Origin: AWTP1-13 sp963832445
Lineage (GTDB): Bacteria; Pseudomonadota; Alphaproteobacteria; Rhizobiales; Hyphomicrobiaceae
Direction: 5' to 3'
Length of the DNA stretch: 64,000 nt
Assembly: GCA_963832445.1 (NCBI GenBank)
Contig: CAWHUM010000022.1
Span: forward strand, 62,001 to 126,000
This document shows positions 18,310-26,967 of this stretch, piece by piece; position 1 is the first letter of the stretch; each line of letters starts with the position of its first letter. The notes below the pieces were generated by a model that was not told where the DNA came from, did not search any database, and saw nothing but the letters and a program-made list of their open reading frames with translations. Position numbers and translations under genes: made by a program.

Positions 18310-18339
18310 CGCCCGGAGTGCAAGCTCCGGGCGTTTTTT
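18310..18339 (+). terminator. Rho-independent terminator of glnK-amtB
   Basis: The nine-base stem CGCCCGGAG / CTCCGGGCG with a six-base loop is followed by TTTTTT. It stands 85 bases after the amtB stop and just before the end of the converging YkuD gene. Confidence 0.9.
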
Positions 18340-18346
18340 GCTCGCC

Positions 18347-18904
18347 TCAGGGCTGCACGCGCACTCTCGAGCCGGGGCCTAGCTGCCGCAGGAGCAGCAG
18401 CAAATGCTCCTGCTTCAGCGCAATGCAGCCTTCCGTCGGCGCATAGCCCGGCCTTGCCAAGTGCATGAAGATGGCGCTGCCGCGGCCACGCATGCGCGGA
18501 CGGGTGTTGTAGCCCAGCACGACCACGACATCGTAAAGACGGTCCAATCGCCACAGCGTCTCCGCGCTTGCCGCATATGGGTATCGCACTGGCCGATTGT
18601 AGTTACGGTCGGCTGGCGCGTCGCACCACCCGTCGCTCGGGCGTATGCGCTTGACCGGCAAGCCAGTCGAGGGGCGGCCAACCCGGTCGGCCCGATAGAG
18701 CACACCCAGGGCGCGCCAGCATCCGACGGGCGTCGCACCATCCCCTTCGTGCTTGCGCGCCCGCCGGCCGTTTCGGCCCAGCGCACAGGCAAGGTTCAGG
18801 TTGCCAAGTCTCACGCTGCCGCGGGTGGCCTGTGCCCGAACAGCCCCCACGACGGCGGTCGCTCCTTGCATGCCTGCCAACCGGAGCGGAACTCCTTCCG
18901 ACAT
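18347..18904 (-). CDS. L,D-transpeptidase family (YkuD) protein
   Basis: About 185 residues with the YkuD catalytic pattern: histidine in FMHLARPGYAPTEGCIAL and cysteine in the TEGC part (HxxxxxxxxxxGC). It also has GDGATPVGCWRALGVLYR, a common early segment of this domain. Start at 18904 is taken because the conserved part begins there; a longer frame to 19021 would run into the promoter of the divergent regulator. No signal peptide is obvious, so export is uncertain. The fold makes or exchanges 3-3 peptidoglycan cross-links or attaches proteins. Confidence 0.8.
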   Translation of the reverse strand: MSEGVPLRLAGMQGATAVVGAVRAQATRGSVRLGNLNLACALGRNGRRARKHEGDGATPVGCWRALGVLYRADRVGRPSTGLPVKRIRPSDGWCDAPADRNYNRPVRYPYAASAETLWRLDRLYDVVVVLGYNTRPRMRGRGSAIFMHLARPGYAPTEGCIALKQEHLLLLLRQLGPGSRVRVQP

Positions 18905-19008
18905 GGCGCGTCCTTTGTTTCCCCGTCCGCACAAGCCCTGTTTCGCGGCGGCAACTGATGCTAGACTTTGCAACCCCGGCAACAGTCTTACAAGTGGAGC
19001 CGAAACGC

Positions 19009-19695
19009 ATGAGCACCGCACGCAAGATTCTCATCGTCGATGACGACGAGGACCTTCGCGAGTCGTTGAAAGACCAGCTGGCGCTGCATGACGAATTTGA
19101 AGTGGCCACCGCAGGCACGGCCGCCAAGGCGATCGACCAGGCCAAGGGCAATCACCTGGACCTGGTCCTGCTCGACGTGGGGCTCCCCGACATGGACGGC
19201 CGCGAGGCCTGCAAGCTGCTGCGCAAGAACGGCTTCAAGAGCCCGATCGTCATGCTGACGGGCAACGATTCGGATGCGGACATGATTCTGGGGCTCGACT
19301 CGGGCGCCAACGACTACATAACGAAGCCCTTCAAGTTCGCGGTGCTGCTGGCGCGCATTCGTGCGCAGTTGCGCCAGCACGAGCAAAGCGAGGACGCCGT
19401 ATTCGCCATCGGCCAGTACTCGTTCAAGCCTGCATCGAAGATGCTGATCGACGAGAAGGGATCGAAGATCCGCCTCACCGAGAAGGAGACGTCGATTCTC
19501 AAGTATCTCTACCGCGCCGGTGAGAAAGTGGTTACCCGCGACGTGCTCTTGCAAGAGGTCTGGGGCTACAATTCAGGCGTCACCACGCACACCCTCGAGA
19601 CGCACATCTACCGCCTGCGCCAGAAGATCGAGAAAGACCCCTCGCACGCCGAGCTGCTGGTGACCGAGACCGGTGGCTACAAGCTCGTGCCATAG
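19009..19695 (+). CDS. OmpR/PhoB-family two-component response regulator
   Basis: A 228-residue regulator. The receiver domain starts KILIVDDDEDLRESL (acidic pocket), has the phosphoacceptor aspartate in LVLLDVGLPDMDG and the lysine in ITKPFKFAVLLARI. A winged-helix DNA-binding domain follows (LTEKETSILKYLYRAG, then LETHIYRLRQKIEKDPSHAELLVTE). No histidine kinase is adjacent, so the partner is unknown. The protein is well conserved in type with regulators near envelope genes in this order, but I do not assign a name. Confidence 0.92.
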   Translation: MSTARKILIVDDDEDLRESLKDQLALHDEFEVATAGTAAKAIDQAKGNHLDLVLLDVGLPDMDGREACKLLRKNGFKSPIVMLTGNDSDADMILGLDSGANDYITKPFKFAVLLARIRAQLRQHEQSEDAVFAIGQYSFKPASKMLIDEKGSKIRLTEKETSILKYLYRAGEKVVTRDVLLQEVWGYNSGVTTHTLETHIYRLRQKIEKDPSHAELLVTETGGYKLVP

Positions 19696-19806
19696 ACGCG
19701 CCTTCTCCGCCTGCCGCAACTTCCGTGAACGGGTTCGCAACCCGGCTGGACCGCCAGCGCGAATCGCGGGACGGTGCCGCGTCCGCTCGGTAGGGGTTGC
19801 CGGAAA

Positions 19807-20352
19807 ATGGCCATCGACAAGCTGGTGGCACCGCTCATGCGCGTGCCGTTGTTCGCGACGCTGAAGCCGCTGCAGCTGACCGAGCTCGCACGCCAAGCTG
19901 AGAGGATCGCTTTTCGCCCCGGCAGCACCATCACTAAATCCGGTGAGCCGGGCGACGGCGCTTACTTGATCGTCTCAGGTGAAGCTGCACGCGTCCCCAA
20001 CGGGCGGGGGCCGTCCCAACCCATCGAGCCGGGCTCCCTGGTTGGCGAGCTGGCGATGCTGACCGAGCACGTCTACGGCGTCACGGTCGTCGCGCAGAGT
20101 CGCGTCAACGCGCTCAAGATCACTCGCTCGGGCCTGCATGCGCAGATGCGCGACGACCCGCGATTGGCCGAGCATTTCACCAGCCTACTGACGGAGCGGC
20201 TGATGCAAGTGGCGGTGGAGATGCGCAGCATCGATGAAGTGCTGGCCGTCGCCGCGGGCAAAATGCGTCCCAATGGCCAGCCCGCAGCTCCTGCGGCGGG
20301 TTCCTCGCCAGCAAGTTCTGCACCCACGCGGCCAGAGGCAGCGCTGCGATAA
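19807..20352 (+). CDS. Cyclic-nucleotide-binding (Crp-like) domain protein without DNA-binding domain
   Basis: A 181-residue protein with a single cNMP-binding domain: PLFATLKPLQLTELARQAE, then the phosphate cassette region GSLVGELAMLTEHVYGVTVVA. There is no helix-turn-helix after it; the C-terminus is a short helix and a Pro/Ala/Ser tail. The typical arginine of cyclic-nucleotide cassettes is not seen in that segment, so ligand binding is unsure. The start at 19807 lies after a weak ribosome site and excludes an unconserved upstream extension. It follows the response regulator by 111 bp and may be co-transcribed. Confidence 0.75.
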   Translation: MAIDKLVAPLMRVPLFATLKPLQLTELARQAERIAFRPGSTITKSGEPGDGAYLIVSGEAARVPNGRGPSQPIEPGSLVGELAMLTEHVYGVTVVAQSRVNALKITRSGLHAQMRDDPRLAEHFTSLLTERLMQVAVEMRSIDEVLAVAAGKMRPNGQPAAPAAGSSPASSAPTRPEAALR

Positions 20353-20356
20353 GGCC

Positions 20357-20399
20357 TGGAAAAGGAAAAGCGCCCAACCCCGGGGGAGGAGTTGGGCGC
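20357..20399 (-). terminator. Terminator-like hairpin between the cNMP-domain gene and lolA
   Basis: GCGCCCAAC / GTTGGGCGC form a nine-base stem with a 12-base loop. On the minus strand it is followed by CTTTTCCTTTTCC, so it best serves lolA transcripts, but it may also slow transcripts from the plus strand. Confidence 0.6.
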
Positions 20400-20641
20400 G
20401 AGAAGCGCGTCATGCGCATAGTGCCAGGAGGGAAGCCGGCACTCGCGAATGGCGTCTTTCGGCTAGACGGGGGGCACTACCGATGAAGAGCGACGCCACT
20501 CGCTGTCCCCCATAAATAAACCTTCTAGAGGCCATTTCAATGCCCGGTCGGGGGTGATCACGACATTGTTACGAAATATTTCACGCAACCCTGCCCGGGC
20601 GTGATTCGGGCAGTGCAAGAAGCCGTGTCTGAGCCGCCTAA

Positions 20642-21346
20642 CTACTGGATCTTCTGCAAGGCGATAGGCGGGGGCACGAACAGGTTGGCGTCCAAGTCGT
20701 CGACCTTATGGAACTCTGTGAGCTCGACCCTTGTGTCGAGGCCTTGCGCATCCGTGGTGATCCATTCTTTCAAGTCGTTAGGCTGTTTTCTCTGCAAAAA
20801 CAGCTTGATACGCCCGACCGTATCGGGGCTCTTGTCCTGCAGGGCCAGCACGATCCGGTCGTCGATCTCACCCACTTCCAGGATCTTGGCATCCTTCAAC
20901 AAGTCCACCTCTTTGCGCAGCAGAACGCGGAAGGGCGTCTGGTCCAGACCGTAGCGGTCGTCGGTCTTCAAGTCATGGTCCTGCACGGCCATGTATTTGC
21001 CATCCGAGACGACCACTTGCCTGCTAGGAGAGCTGTATTCGAAGCGGAAGCGGCCAGGTCGCTTGAGGTAGTACTTGCCGCGCAGGCGCTTGCCGTCGGC
21101 ATTGATCTGGACGAACGTGCCTTTCACGTCGCCCATCTCGTTGAAATATTTCGAAACTCTCTGGATCAGCTCCATCTGCTTTGGGCTGAATTCCTGGCCA
21201 CTCTCGCCGGCTTGATCCTTGGTGACCGTCTGGCTCCAATTCTGCGCCGGCGGCGGGGCTTTGGAGCCTTGCGCAAAGGCGGCACTGCCGATCGCCAAGC
21301 CCGTGAGAGCAATGAGCGCCCCGCGCCCCGCCAGGCGTAAGTGCAT
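20642..21346 (-). CDS. lolA: LolA-like outer-membrane lipoprotein carrier
   Basis: A 234-residue periplasmic protein with a signal peptide (ALIALTGLAIGSAAFAQG). The LolA domain follows: LIQRVSKYFNEMGDVKGTFVQIN, RGKYYLKRPGRFRFEYSSP, VVVSDGKYMAVQDHDL, and FLQRKQPNDLKEWITTDAQG. It carries lipoproteins from LolCDE to the outer membrane. The position after dapC and the ftsK-type gene on the same strand is the normal neighbourhood in Hyphomicrobiales. Confidence 0.9.
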   Translation of the reverse strand: MHLRLAGRGALIALTGLAIGSAAFAQGSKAPPPAQNWSQTVTKDQAGESGQEFSPKQMELIQRVSKYFNEMGDVKGTFVQINADGKRLRGKYYLKRPGRFRFEYSSPSRQVVVSDGKYMAVQDHDLKTDDRYGLDQTPFRVLLRKEVDLLKDAKILEVGEIDDRIVLALQDKSPDTVGRIKLFLQRKQPNDLKEWITTDAQGLDTRVELTEFHKVDDLDANLFVPPPIALQKIQ

Positions 21347-21496
21347 CTACTTCCCCCAAGCCTGCTTCAACGCAGTGAGCCGGCGAATTGGCCGTGTCAG
21401 CCACCGTTGTCGCAACAATTGGACAAGATTGTGAGCAAGGCCGAGCAGAGCACCCGCCCTCCACAGGCGCGTGGCAATGCAGTCACCTGCCCCCGC

Positions 21497-22876
21497 TCAG
21501 ACTTCGCTGGAGCCCGGCCCGCCGATCAGGATCGGACGCAGGCCGTTGTAGACGGGAGCACCCAGAATGCCCTCCCGCTCCATGCGGTCGATCAGGTCCG
21601 AGGCGCGCATGTAGCCGATCTTCAGACGCCGCTCGAGATACCCGGCGGAGGCCTTGCGGTCTCCCAGCACGATGGCAACTGCCTGGCCATAGAGATCATC
21701 GCCGCCAGGCATGTTCTGCGGACGCCAGCCTTCGGGCTCCGGCGGCGCCATCGCCGCGCGCGGTGCCCCGCGCTCTGGTGCGTAGTCAGCTTGCCCATGG
21801 TGCTCGGGGAAGCGGCTTGGCGGCGGCGCGGCGCTCCGAGCCTGCCACGCGGGTTCTGCCGGGCTAGACATCACCTGTCTCGCTGCGTTGATCGGGTCGA
21901 TCGCCGCGGGGGCGGGACGGGGCTGCGGCGGCCGCAGAATCGCTCGGTCTTCGCCGCCGTGCGCCGCCCGCGCCGAAGACTTCGGTGCGCAGATGCCGGC
22001 AATGCGTTCCAGCTCGTTGGGGTCGATGTCGTCGTCGACAGCATAGATCTCGGGACCGGGATCCAACTGCGGCTGGGGCACCGGCAGCGGCGCGTACTCG
22101 CGCGGCGCTGGATCATACCCGGCCCGAGCAGCCGGCGCATATGCGGGCATCGAAAAGTGCGGCGCGCCTGGCGCATCGAGCATGGGCTCGCGCCTGGCGA
22201 CCGTCGCTCTATGCTCCGACATCTCGCCCAGCCGCCGCCAGGCCCGCCTTACGAATTCGAAGGTTGCCCCCCCGCGCGGCGTCTTGAAGATCAGCTTCAG
22301 GTCGCGCTGCGACAGACCTAGGCTCGTCATGAACAGCATGATGCCGCCAGCGAAGCAGAAGAGGCCCGCCGCGGCGGAAGCCCGCTCCGGCCTGATCATC
22401 GCCAGCACGCTGGTGACGGCCCTCAGCGCAACGTCGCCGAGCAGCCCGCCCAGCCAATAGGGCAGCGGCCAGCCTGCAATCTTGGGAAGTGACGACGCGG
22501 CGCAAGCCAGCAGCACAATCGCCAGCGGCGCCAGCGCGAGCTTGGCGCGCGCGCCAGAGAGCTTGCCCTTGCCGATCAGCTCCAGAGACCAGAATACGGG
22601 GGGCAGGATCACGCAGACGCCAGCCAGACCCAGCAGCTGCATCACGAGATCGGAGAAGATCGCCCCGATCGGCCCCAGCACGTTGCGTGTCGGGGCGCTT
22701 GCCGCATGCGTGAGGCTCGGGTCGGCGATGTGCCAGGTGACGAGGCTTGCGGCGCCAGCAATCGCCACTGCCAGCAGGGCATAGCCCACCACGCCACACA
22801 TCCACGCATTGAACCGCGCCGCCATAGAGCTCGGCAGCAATGCGGCATTCTCGCCCACGGACTCCATACCAATCAC
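21497..22876 (-). CDS. FtsK-like protein lacking the motor ATPase (4TM plus gamma domain)
   Basis: A 459-residue protein. Residues about 20-190 hold four transmembrane helices of the FtsK N-terminal type (for example VVGYALLAVAIAGAASLV, LVMQLLGLAGVCVILPPVFW). A proline-rich linker of about 200 residues follows. The last 68 residues are a full FtsK gamma winged-helix domain (DDLYGQAVAIVLGDRKASAG, then RASDLIDRMEREGILG), which reads KOPS DNA and activates XerD. The alpha/beta RecA-like motor, with its Walker A and B boxes and normally about 400 residues long, is entirely missing while the frame stays open. The position between dapC and lolA is that of normal ftsK. It could scaffold the septum or bind XerD but cannot pump DNA. 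An assembly deletion is the main alternative. Confidence 0.8.
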   Translation of the reverse strand: MIGMESVGENAALLPSSMAARFNAWMCGVVGYALLAVAIAGAASLVTWHIADPSLTHAASAPTRNVLGPIGAIFSDLVMQLLGLAGVCVILPPVFWSLELIGKGKLSGARAKLALAPLAIVLLACAASSLPKIAGWPLPYWLGGLLGDVALRAVTSVLAMIRPERASAAAGLFCFAGGIMLFMTSLGLSQRDLKLIFKTPRGGATFEFVRRAWRRLGEMSEHRATVARREPMLDAPGAPHFSMPAYAPAARAGYDPAPREYAPLPVPQPQLDPGPEIYAVDDDIDPNELERIAGICAPKSSARAAHGGEDRAILRPPQPRPAPAAIDPINAARQVMSSPAEPAWQARSAAPPPSRFPEHHGQADYAPERGAPRAAMAPPEPEGWRPQNMPGGDDLYGQAVAIVLGDRKASAGYLERRLKIGYMRASDLIDRMEREGILGAPVYNGLRPILIGGPGSSEV

Positions 22877-22882
22877 GCGCGG

Positions 22883-24100
22883 CTACGCTGACACCACAAC
22901 CAAACGCTCGAGCGCCTCTCTGATCGTGGCCGCGTCGTCAACCAAAGCGACGCGGACGTAGGAATGGCCGGGGTTGACCCCTGCGCGATCCCGTTCGGCC
23001 AGGTAGGCACCGGGGATCACTCTGACGCCTGCGGCTTGCCAGATGGTTAACGCGGCTTTTTCGGCGTCGCCAAGGTGACTCATATCGAGCCACAGGAAGA
23101 ACCCCCCGGCAGGCCTTGTATAGCCAAAGCGCCCCTTGAGCAGCTCGTCGCAGATGTCGAACTTGGCGCGGTAGGCCGCGCGGATCGCCACGACATGGGC
23201 TTCGTCCGACCAGGCCGCCGCCGACGCGTGCTGGATCGGGCCTGGCATGGTAGGCGCGACCATGTTGCGGATCTCGGCCAGCGTTTCGAGGAAGACGCCG
23301 TCGCCGGCCATGAAGCCCGAGCGCATGCCGGGAAGGTTTGAGCGCTTCGAGAGCGAGTTGAAGATCACCAGGTTGGTGAAGCGCTCGGGCGTCTCCAGCG
23401 CCACCGGCAACGCGCCGATCGGAGCGTCTCGCGTATAGATCTCCGAATAGCACTCGTCGAAGAACAGCATGAAGTCGTGACGACGAGCGAGAGCCAGCGC
23501 CCTGCGAATGTAGGCTGCATCCGCCACCGCGCCCTGCGGGTTGGCGGGCGAGCAGACGTAGAAAGCAACCGTGCGTGCCAACAGCCCGCTGTCGCGCTCG
23601 AGTGCATCGAGATCGGGCAGGTGACCCGTGGCGCTCGTCGCATTGAGGAAAACCGGCTCACAATTGCTCGCCAGCGTTGCCCCGAGATAAGCTTGGTAGA
23701 AAGGATTGACGATGAAGATCGCTGGGCGACCAGACACACGCTTGCGACCTGCCGCGGGTATTGCCGCGAAGAACAGTGCCTCGCGCGAGCCGCTGACTGG
23801 CAGCACCTCGCACGTCGCATCGATGGCGCCGGCGACGCCGTAGCGCCGCCCGATCCATGCGGCGATGGCGTTGCGCAACTCGTCCGTGCCGCGAATCTTG
23901 GGATATGTGCCGAGCGATGCGTTGGCCTCACGCAGGCGATCGGCGATGAACGCCGGCATCGCCTCGCGCGGATCGCCGATTGTCAAATCGATGGGCTTGG
24001 CGTGGCCCGGCGCTACGCCATCGAGCAGGCGACGCGTGCGCGTGAATGGCGAGATGACAGCGCCGTGGGCGAGGGCGCGAGGCCCCTCGAGCTCAGACAT
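22883..24100 (-). CDS. dapC: N-succinyldiaminopimelate aminotransferase, DapC type
   Basis: A 405-residue fold-type I PLP aminotransferase. Landmarks are LTIGDPREAMPAFI, VNPFYQAYLGATL, FYVCSPANPQGAVAD, the aspartate in LFFDECYSEIYT and the PLP lysine in SLSKRSNLPGMRSGF. That last motif is typical of DapC. The enzyme transfers the amino group from glutamate to succinyl-amino-ketopimelate in lysine and peptidoglycan precursor synthesis. It starts the minus-strand run dapC, ftsK-like, lolA, with only 6 bp to the next gene, so co-transcription is likely. Other class I/II aminotransferase roles cannot be fully excluded. Confidence 0.82.
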   Translation of the reverse strand: MSELEGPRALAHGAVISPFTRTRRLLDGVAPGHAKPIDLTIGDPREAMPAFIADRLREANASLGTYPKIRGTDELRNAIAAWIGRRYGVAGAIDATCEVLPVSGSREALFFAAIPAAGRKRVSGRPAIFIVNPFYQAYLGATLASNCEPVFLNATSATGHLPDLDALERDSGLLARTVAFYVCSPANPQGAVADAAYIRRALALARRHDFMLFFDECYSEIYTRDAPIGALPVALETPERFTNLVIFNSLSKRSNLPGMRSGFMAGDGVFLETLAEIRNMVAPTMPGPIQHASAAAWSDEAHVVAIRAAYRAKFDICDELLKGRFGYTRPAGGFFLWLDMSHLGDAEKAALTIWQAAGVRVIPGAYLAERDRAGVNPGHSYVRVALVDDAATIREALERLVVVSA

Positions 24101-24331
24101 TCATGTGCTCCTTCTACCTGTCACCGTCGCGAACGCAGCAAAGCGCGTTCCCGGGCTGCGGGCGACAGGAGAGGCGACGATGCCGACTGCGGCAAGAGGC
24201 ATCTTTGGCCCTCTACTAAGCGGAGTCTCGTCGCCGGCCGAACGCAAGCATGCCCGGCAAAGGCAGTTATGCCCCGGAACCTGGCGGACGGAAGCCGGAG
24301 ATGGTGTGCCAGAAGGCGACATGGCATCGAG

Positions 24332-25441
24332 TCAATCGATCACCTCGTCGGCGGATGCCGCCGCGAAAAGGTGCCATTCCCCTGGCAGACCCTTCAGAGC
24401 GTGCATTCCGCGATCTTCGAATGCGATGCCGAAGGAACCGAAGACCAAGTCCTTCACGGTGCTCGAGACCAGCACTTCACCGGGCTTGGCCGAGGTCGCG
24501 ACACGATTGCCGATATGCACTGCAACCCCGCTCAACTCGCTGCCCTCGATCTGGCACTCACCTGTGTGTAGTCCAGCCCTAACTTCTATCCCAAGCGCGC
24601 GGACCTGCCGGCGGATGGCGACAGCACAGCGGATCCCCCGGCCGGGACCGTCGAACGTAGCAAGGAAACCATCTCCGTTATTTCTCACCTCCCGGCCGTG
24701 GAAACGGGCCAGTTGCCTCCGCACAATGCCGTCATGTTGGTGAAGTAGCTCGCCCCAGTTGCGATCACCTAACTCCACCGCCTGCTTCGTTGAGCCAACG
24801 ATATCAGTGAACAGGACCGTCGCTAAAATGCGGTCCGGTTCTGGAGCCTGACGGATTCCCGTGAGAAATTCTTCAATCTCATCGGCAAGCGCGTCTGTGT
24901 CTCCCGCCCAGGGAGCATGATTTGCGCCGGCGAGCTCGACCGATCTGACGCCCCTAATATCCTTGCCCAAGTGACGCGCGTCATCCGCAGTTGTGAGCCG
25001 ATTGCCGGTGCGGTGGAGACTCAGCGTCGGTGCACGGATGGCCGGAAGGACACGTCCGACATCGATCTCCATGTTCATCCGCAAAACGGATTTGGCCGCT
25101 CCGGGACTTGCAGCGCACGTTAGATACGTCGCCCACCACTCTTTGTAAGCTTCGTCGCTCGACATGCTGGGGCGCCTGATTTCCATTGCAACTGGCGCAC
25201 CGGTGGCCGCGGCACGCACATCAGGTTCCGGCGTCGCGCACGATAGCCTGCGCCGAGCCAATGCTGCGCCGGGGAGGGCCGATAGCTCCTCGTATTTTGC
25301 CGCGGCCGCCCAATTGTCTGCGCAGGCCTCGGTCCAGGCCACCAGCCGCTGGCCGATGGACCTGATCCAGCTTGAGAGCGGCGTTGCCGGTTTGACTGCG
25401 GCGAGGGCCTCGTTTGGAAAGAACTGGTTATGAATGGTCAT
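24332..25441 (-). CDS. Class III adenylate/guanylate cyclase, chimeric: DUF1127-like N-terminus plus partial alpha/beta hydrolase
   Basis: About 369 residues. Residues 1-60 look like a small DUF1127-type protein (SSWIRSIGQRLVAWTEACAD, then LSALPGAALARRRLS). Next comes only the second half of an alpha/beta hydrolase (AYKEWWATYLTCAASPGAAK, EIDVGRVLPAIRAPTLSLHR, ANHAPWAGDTDALADEIEEF), without the nucleophile elbow. The C-terminal 190 residues are a cyclase domain with both metal aspartates (LFTDIVGSTKQAVELGD and NNGDGFLATFDGPGRG) and the Asn/Arg motif in VHIGNRVATSAKPGEVLVSS. Full relatives carry a complete hydrolase domain ahead of the cyclase. Start at 25441 is chosen because the DUF1127-like part begins there; 25501 is also in frame. 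Confidence 0.7.
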   Translation of the reverse strand: MTIHNQFFPNEALAAVKPATPLSSWIRSIGQRLVAWTEACADNWAAAAKYEELSALPGAALARRRLSCATPEPDVRAAATGAPVAMEIRRPSMSSDEAYKEWWATYLTCAASPGAAKSVLRMNMEIDVGRVLPAIRAPTLSLHRTGNRLTTADDARHLGKDIRGVRSVELAGANHAPWAGDTDALADEIEEFLTGIRQAPEPDRILATVLFTDIVGSTKQAVELGDRNWGELLHQHDGIVRRQLARFHGREVRNNGDGFLATFDGPGRGIRCAVAIRRQVRALGIEVRAGLHTGECQIEGSELSGVAVHIGNRVATSAKPGEVLVSSTVKDLVFGSFGIAFEDRGMHALKGLPGEWHLFAAASADEVID

Positions 25442-25554
25442 GGCAGATGCACTCCAATGTGCTTCGACAGGTGTTGCAGTAATTGCAGGAGCAGACGGCA
25501 TCCGCCTCTATCAAACGATAGAGGCGCCGCTAAAAGCGCGAAGGCGGTTTCTGG

Positions 25555-26688
25555 TCAGCCCACCAATGCGTTCAAATAGCCCGCGACGAGCTTGACCAAG
25601 TCGGTCTGCCGGGTGGTGTTGGTTTTCCCGAACACATGGTGGAGATGGGTCCTCACGGTTCCCTCGGAGACCCCCAGCACGTCCGCAGCCTCTGAAACGC
25701 CACCGACGTTGATGATGGCGAACAATACGCGCAGCTCGGCCGGGGTCAATTCGAACTCTCGGGCAATCGCCTCGGGCGGGGACGGCATAGCCAGCGCGGC
25801 CTTTTGCACGAATACGACTGCGGTCGCAGAATAGGCAGCACCTCCCTTGCGCCTCGCCCCTGAGGTGAGTGGCAGCACGCTTGCGACATAGCGCTCTCCG
25901 TCACGTGCCTTGAGGGGCACCGCGATGCCCCTCCGGCCCATGGCCGCATCGCCTCGAGCAGTTGTGGTGAAGGTATCCAGCAAGGCCTGGTCGGCCACGC
26001 GATCGATGGCCCCCAACCGGCCACTGGGCGCCCGCAGCAGGTTGGCCTCGCGCAGCATCTCGCGGCCGCTGGCATTGGCGTAAGTGATGCGTGAGGTGGC
26101 GTCGACCAGGAACATGCCGGATGCCAGTGTGTCCAGGCTGTCGGCGAGCTGCGCAGCCTCCACCTTGTGCAGATCGATCACCTTGCCTATCAAGAGTGCC
26201 CGGCGGACGTGAGGAACGATGAGGGCAAAGCGCCGGCGCATCTCGTCGTCAACGAAGCCGTCGCTCACGTGGCGAAATACCGAAAAAATAGCACAACTTG
26301 TGGCGGACTTGTCCACGTTGGCGAACAGGCCATCAATGTATCCTTGAGGGGCCAACCATTCCCTGGCGAAGCGCGATCGACAAAACTCATCCCGCGGGAG
26401 GCAGTCGGGAACCCAGTGTGTCTCCTCGAGGCCGAAAAACAAAGCCGTTGGGAATACGGGATTAAATTTGCAGTACTTTTCGAAGTAGAGCTGCGCGTAC
26501 TTAGGTTCGTGGCCCCAGCTAAAGTACAGGTGCGCGGTCTTGCTGACCGTATCTTGCGAGGTGAGGTGTGCCGTGCAGCCGCCAACGTATCCGCTCACCG
26601 TCTGAAAGACAGGGCTCCACAGCGTCGGGTCAAGCGAGGCGTCATAGATTTCTCCGATGAGCCGAGAGACCCGTTCCACTTCTTCCAT
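25555..26688 (-). CDS. LuxR-family transcriptional regulator
   Basis: A 377-residue regulator. The C-terminal LuxR helix-turn-helix is clear (LTPAELRVLFAIINVGGVSE, GVSEGTVRTHLHHVFGKTNT). A PAS-like stretch precedes it (GMFLVDATSRITYANASGRE). The N-terminal part (RLIGEIYDASLDPTLWSPVF) is common to this LuxR subfamily in Hyphomicrobiales. No N-acyl-homoserine-lactone domain is seen. The ATG at 26688 fits the family start. It lies between the cyclase gene and amt on the same strand; its targets are unknown. Confidence 0.85.
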   Translation of the reverse strand: MEEVERVSRLIGEIYDASLDPTLWSPVFQTVSGYVGGCTAHLTSQDTVSKTAHLYFSWGHEPKYAQLYFEKYCKFNPVFPTALFFGLEETHWVPDCLPRDEFCRSRFAREWLAPQGYIDGLFANVDKSATSCAIFSVFRHVSDGFVDDEMRRRFALIVPHVRRALLIGKVIDLHKVEAAQLADSLDTLASGMFLVDATSRITYANASGREMLREANLLRAPSGRLGAIDRVADQALLDTFTTTARGDAAMGRRGIAVPLKARDGERYVASVLPLTSGARRKGGAAYSATAVVFVQKAALAMPSPPEAIAREFELTPAELRVLFAIINVGGVSEAADVLGVSEGTVRTHLHHVFGKTNTTRQTDLVKLVAGYLNALVG

Positions 26689-26967
26689 CGCACCCGGTCC
26701 CCAATTTCCCAGTGAACATTGATGGGACTCAAGCTCGTCGGTTAGTGCCGACCCCATTGTATCGGAAGGCCTATCTCAAGTGAAGGTGGGGTGGGGTCGT
26801 TCGTAGGGTGATTGTCAGAAGCCACATGAATGGGCCAACCGCAACTTCGTCCGCAGTCGGTCAAACTCTTCCCTACCATGCGTGAGCGTTCGGCAACAAG
26901 GCACTGAAAGCCGACGCAGGGGCATCTGGCCAAACGTCGGCCCGGCAGGGAACTCTGCTTAGCGCCG

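Noticed and set aside
18832..19008. 59-codon upstream extension of the response regulator
   Set aside because: The conserved receiver starts at 19009 and the extension overlaps the start region of the divergent YkuD gene.
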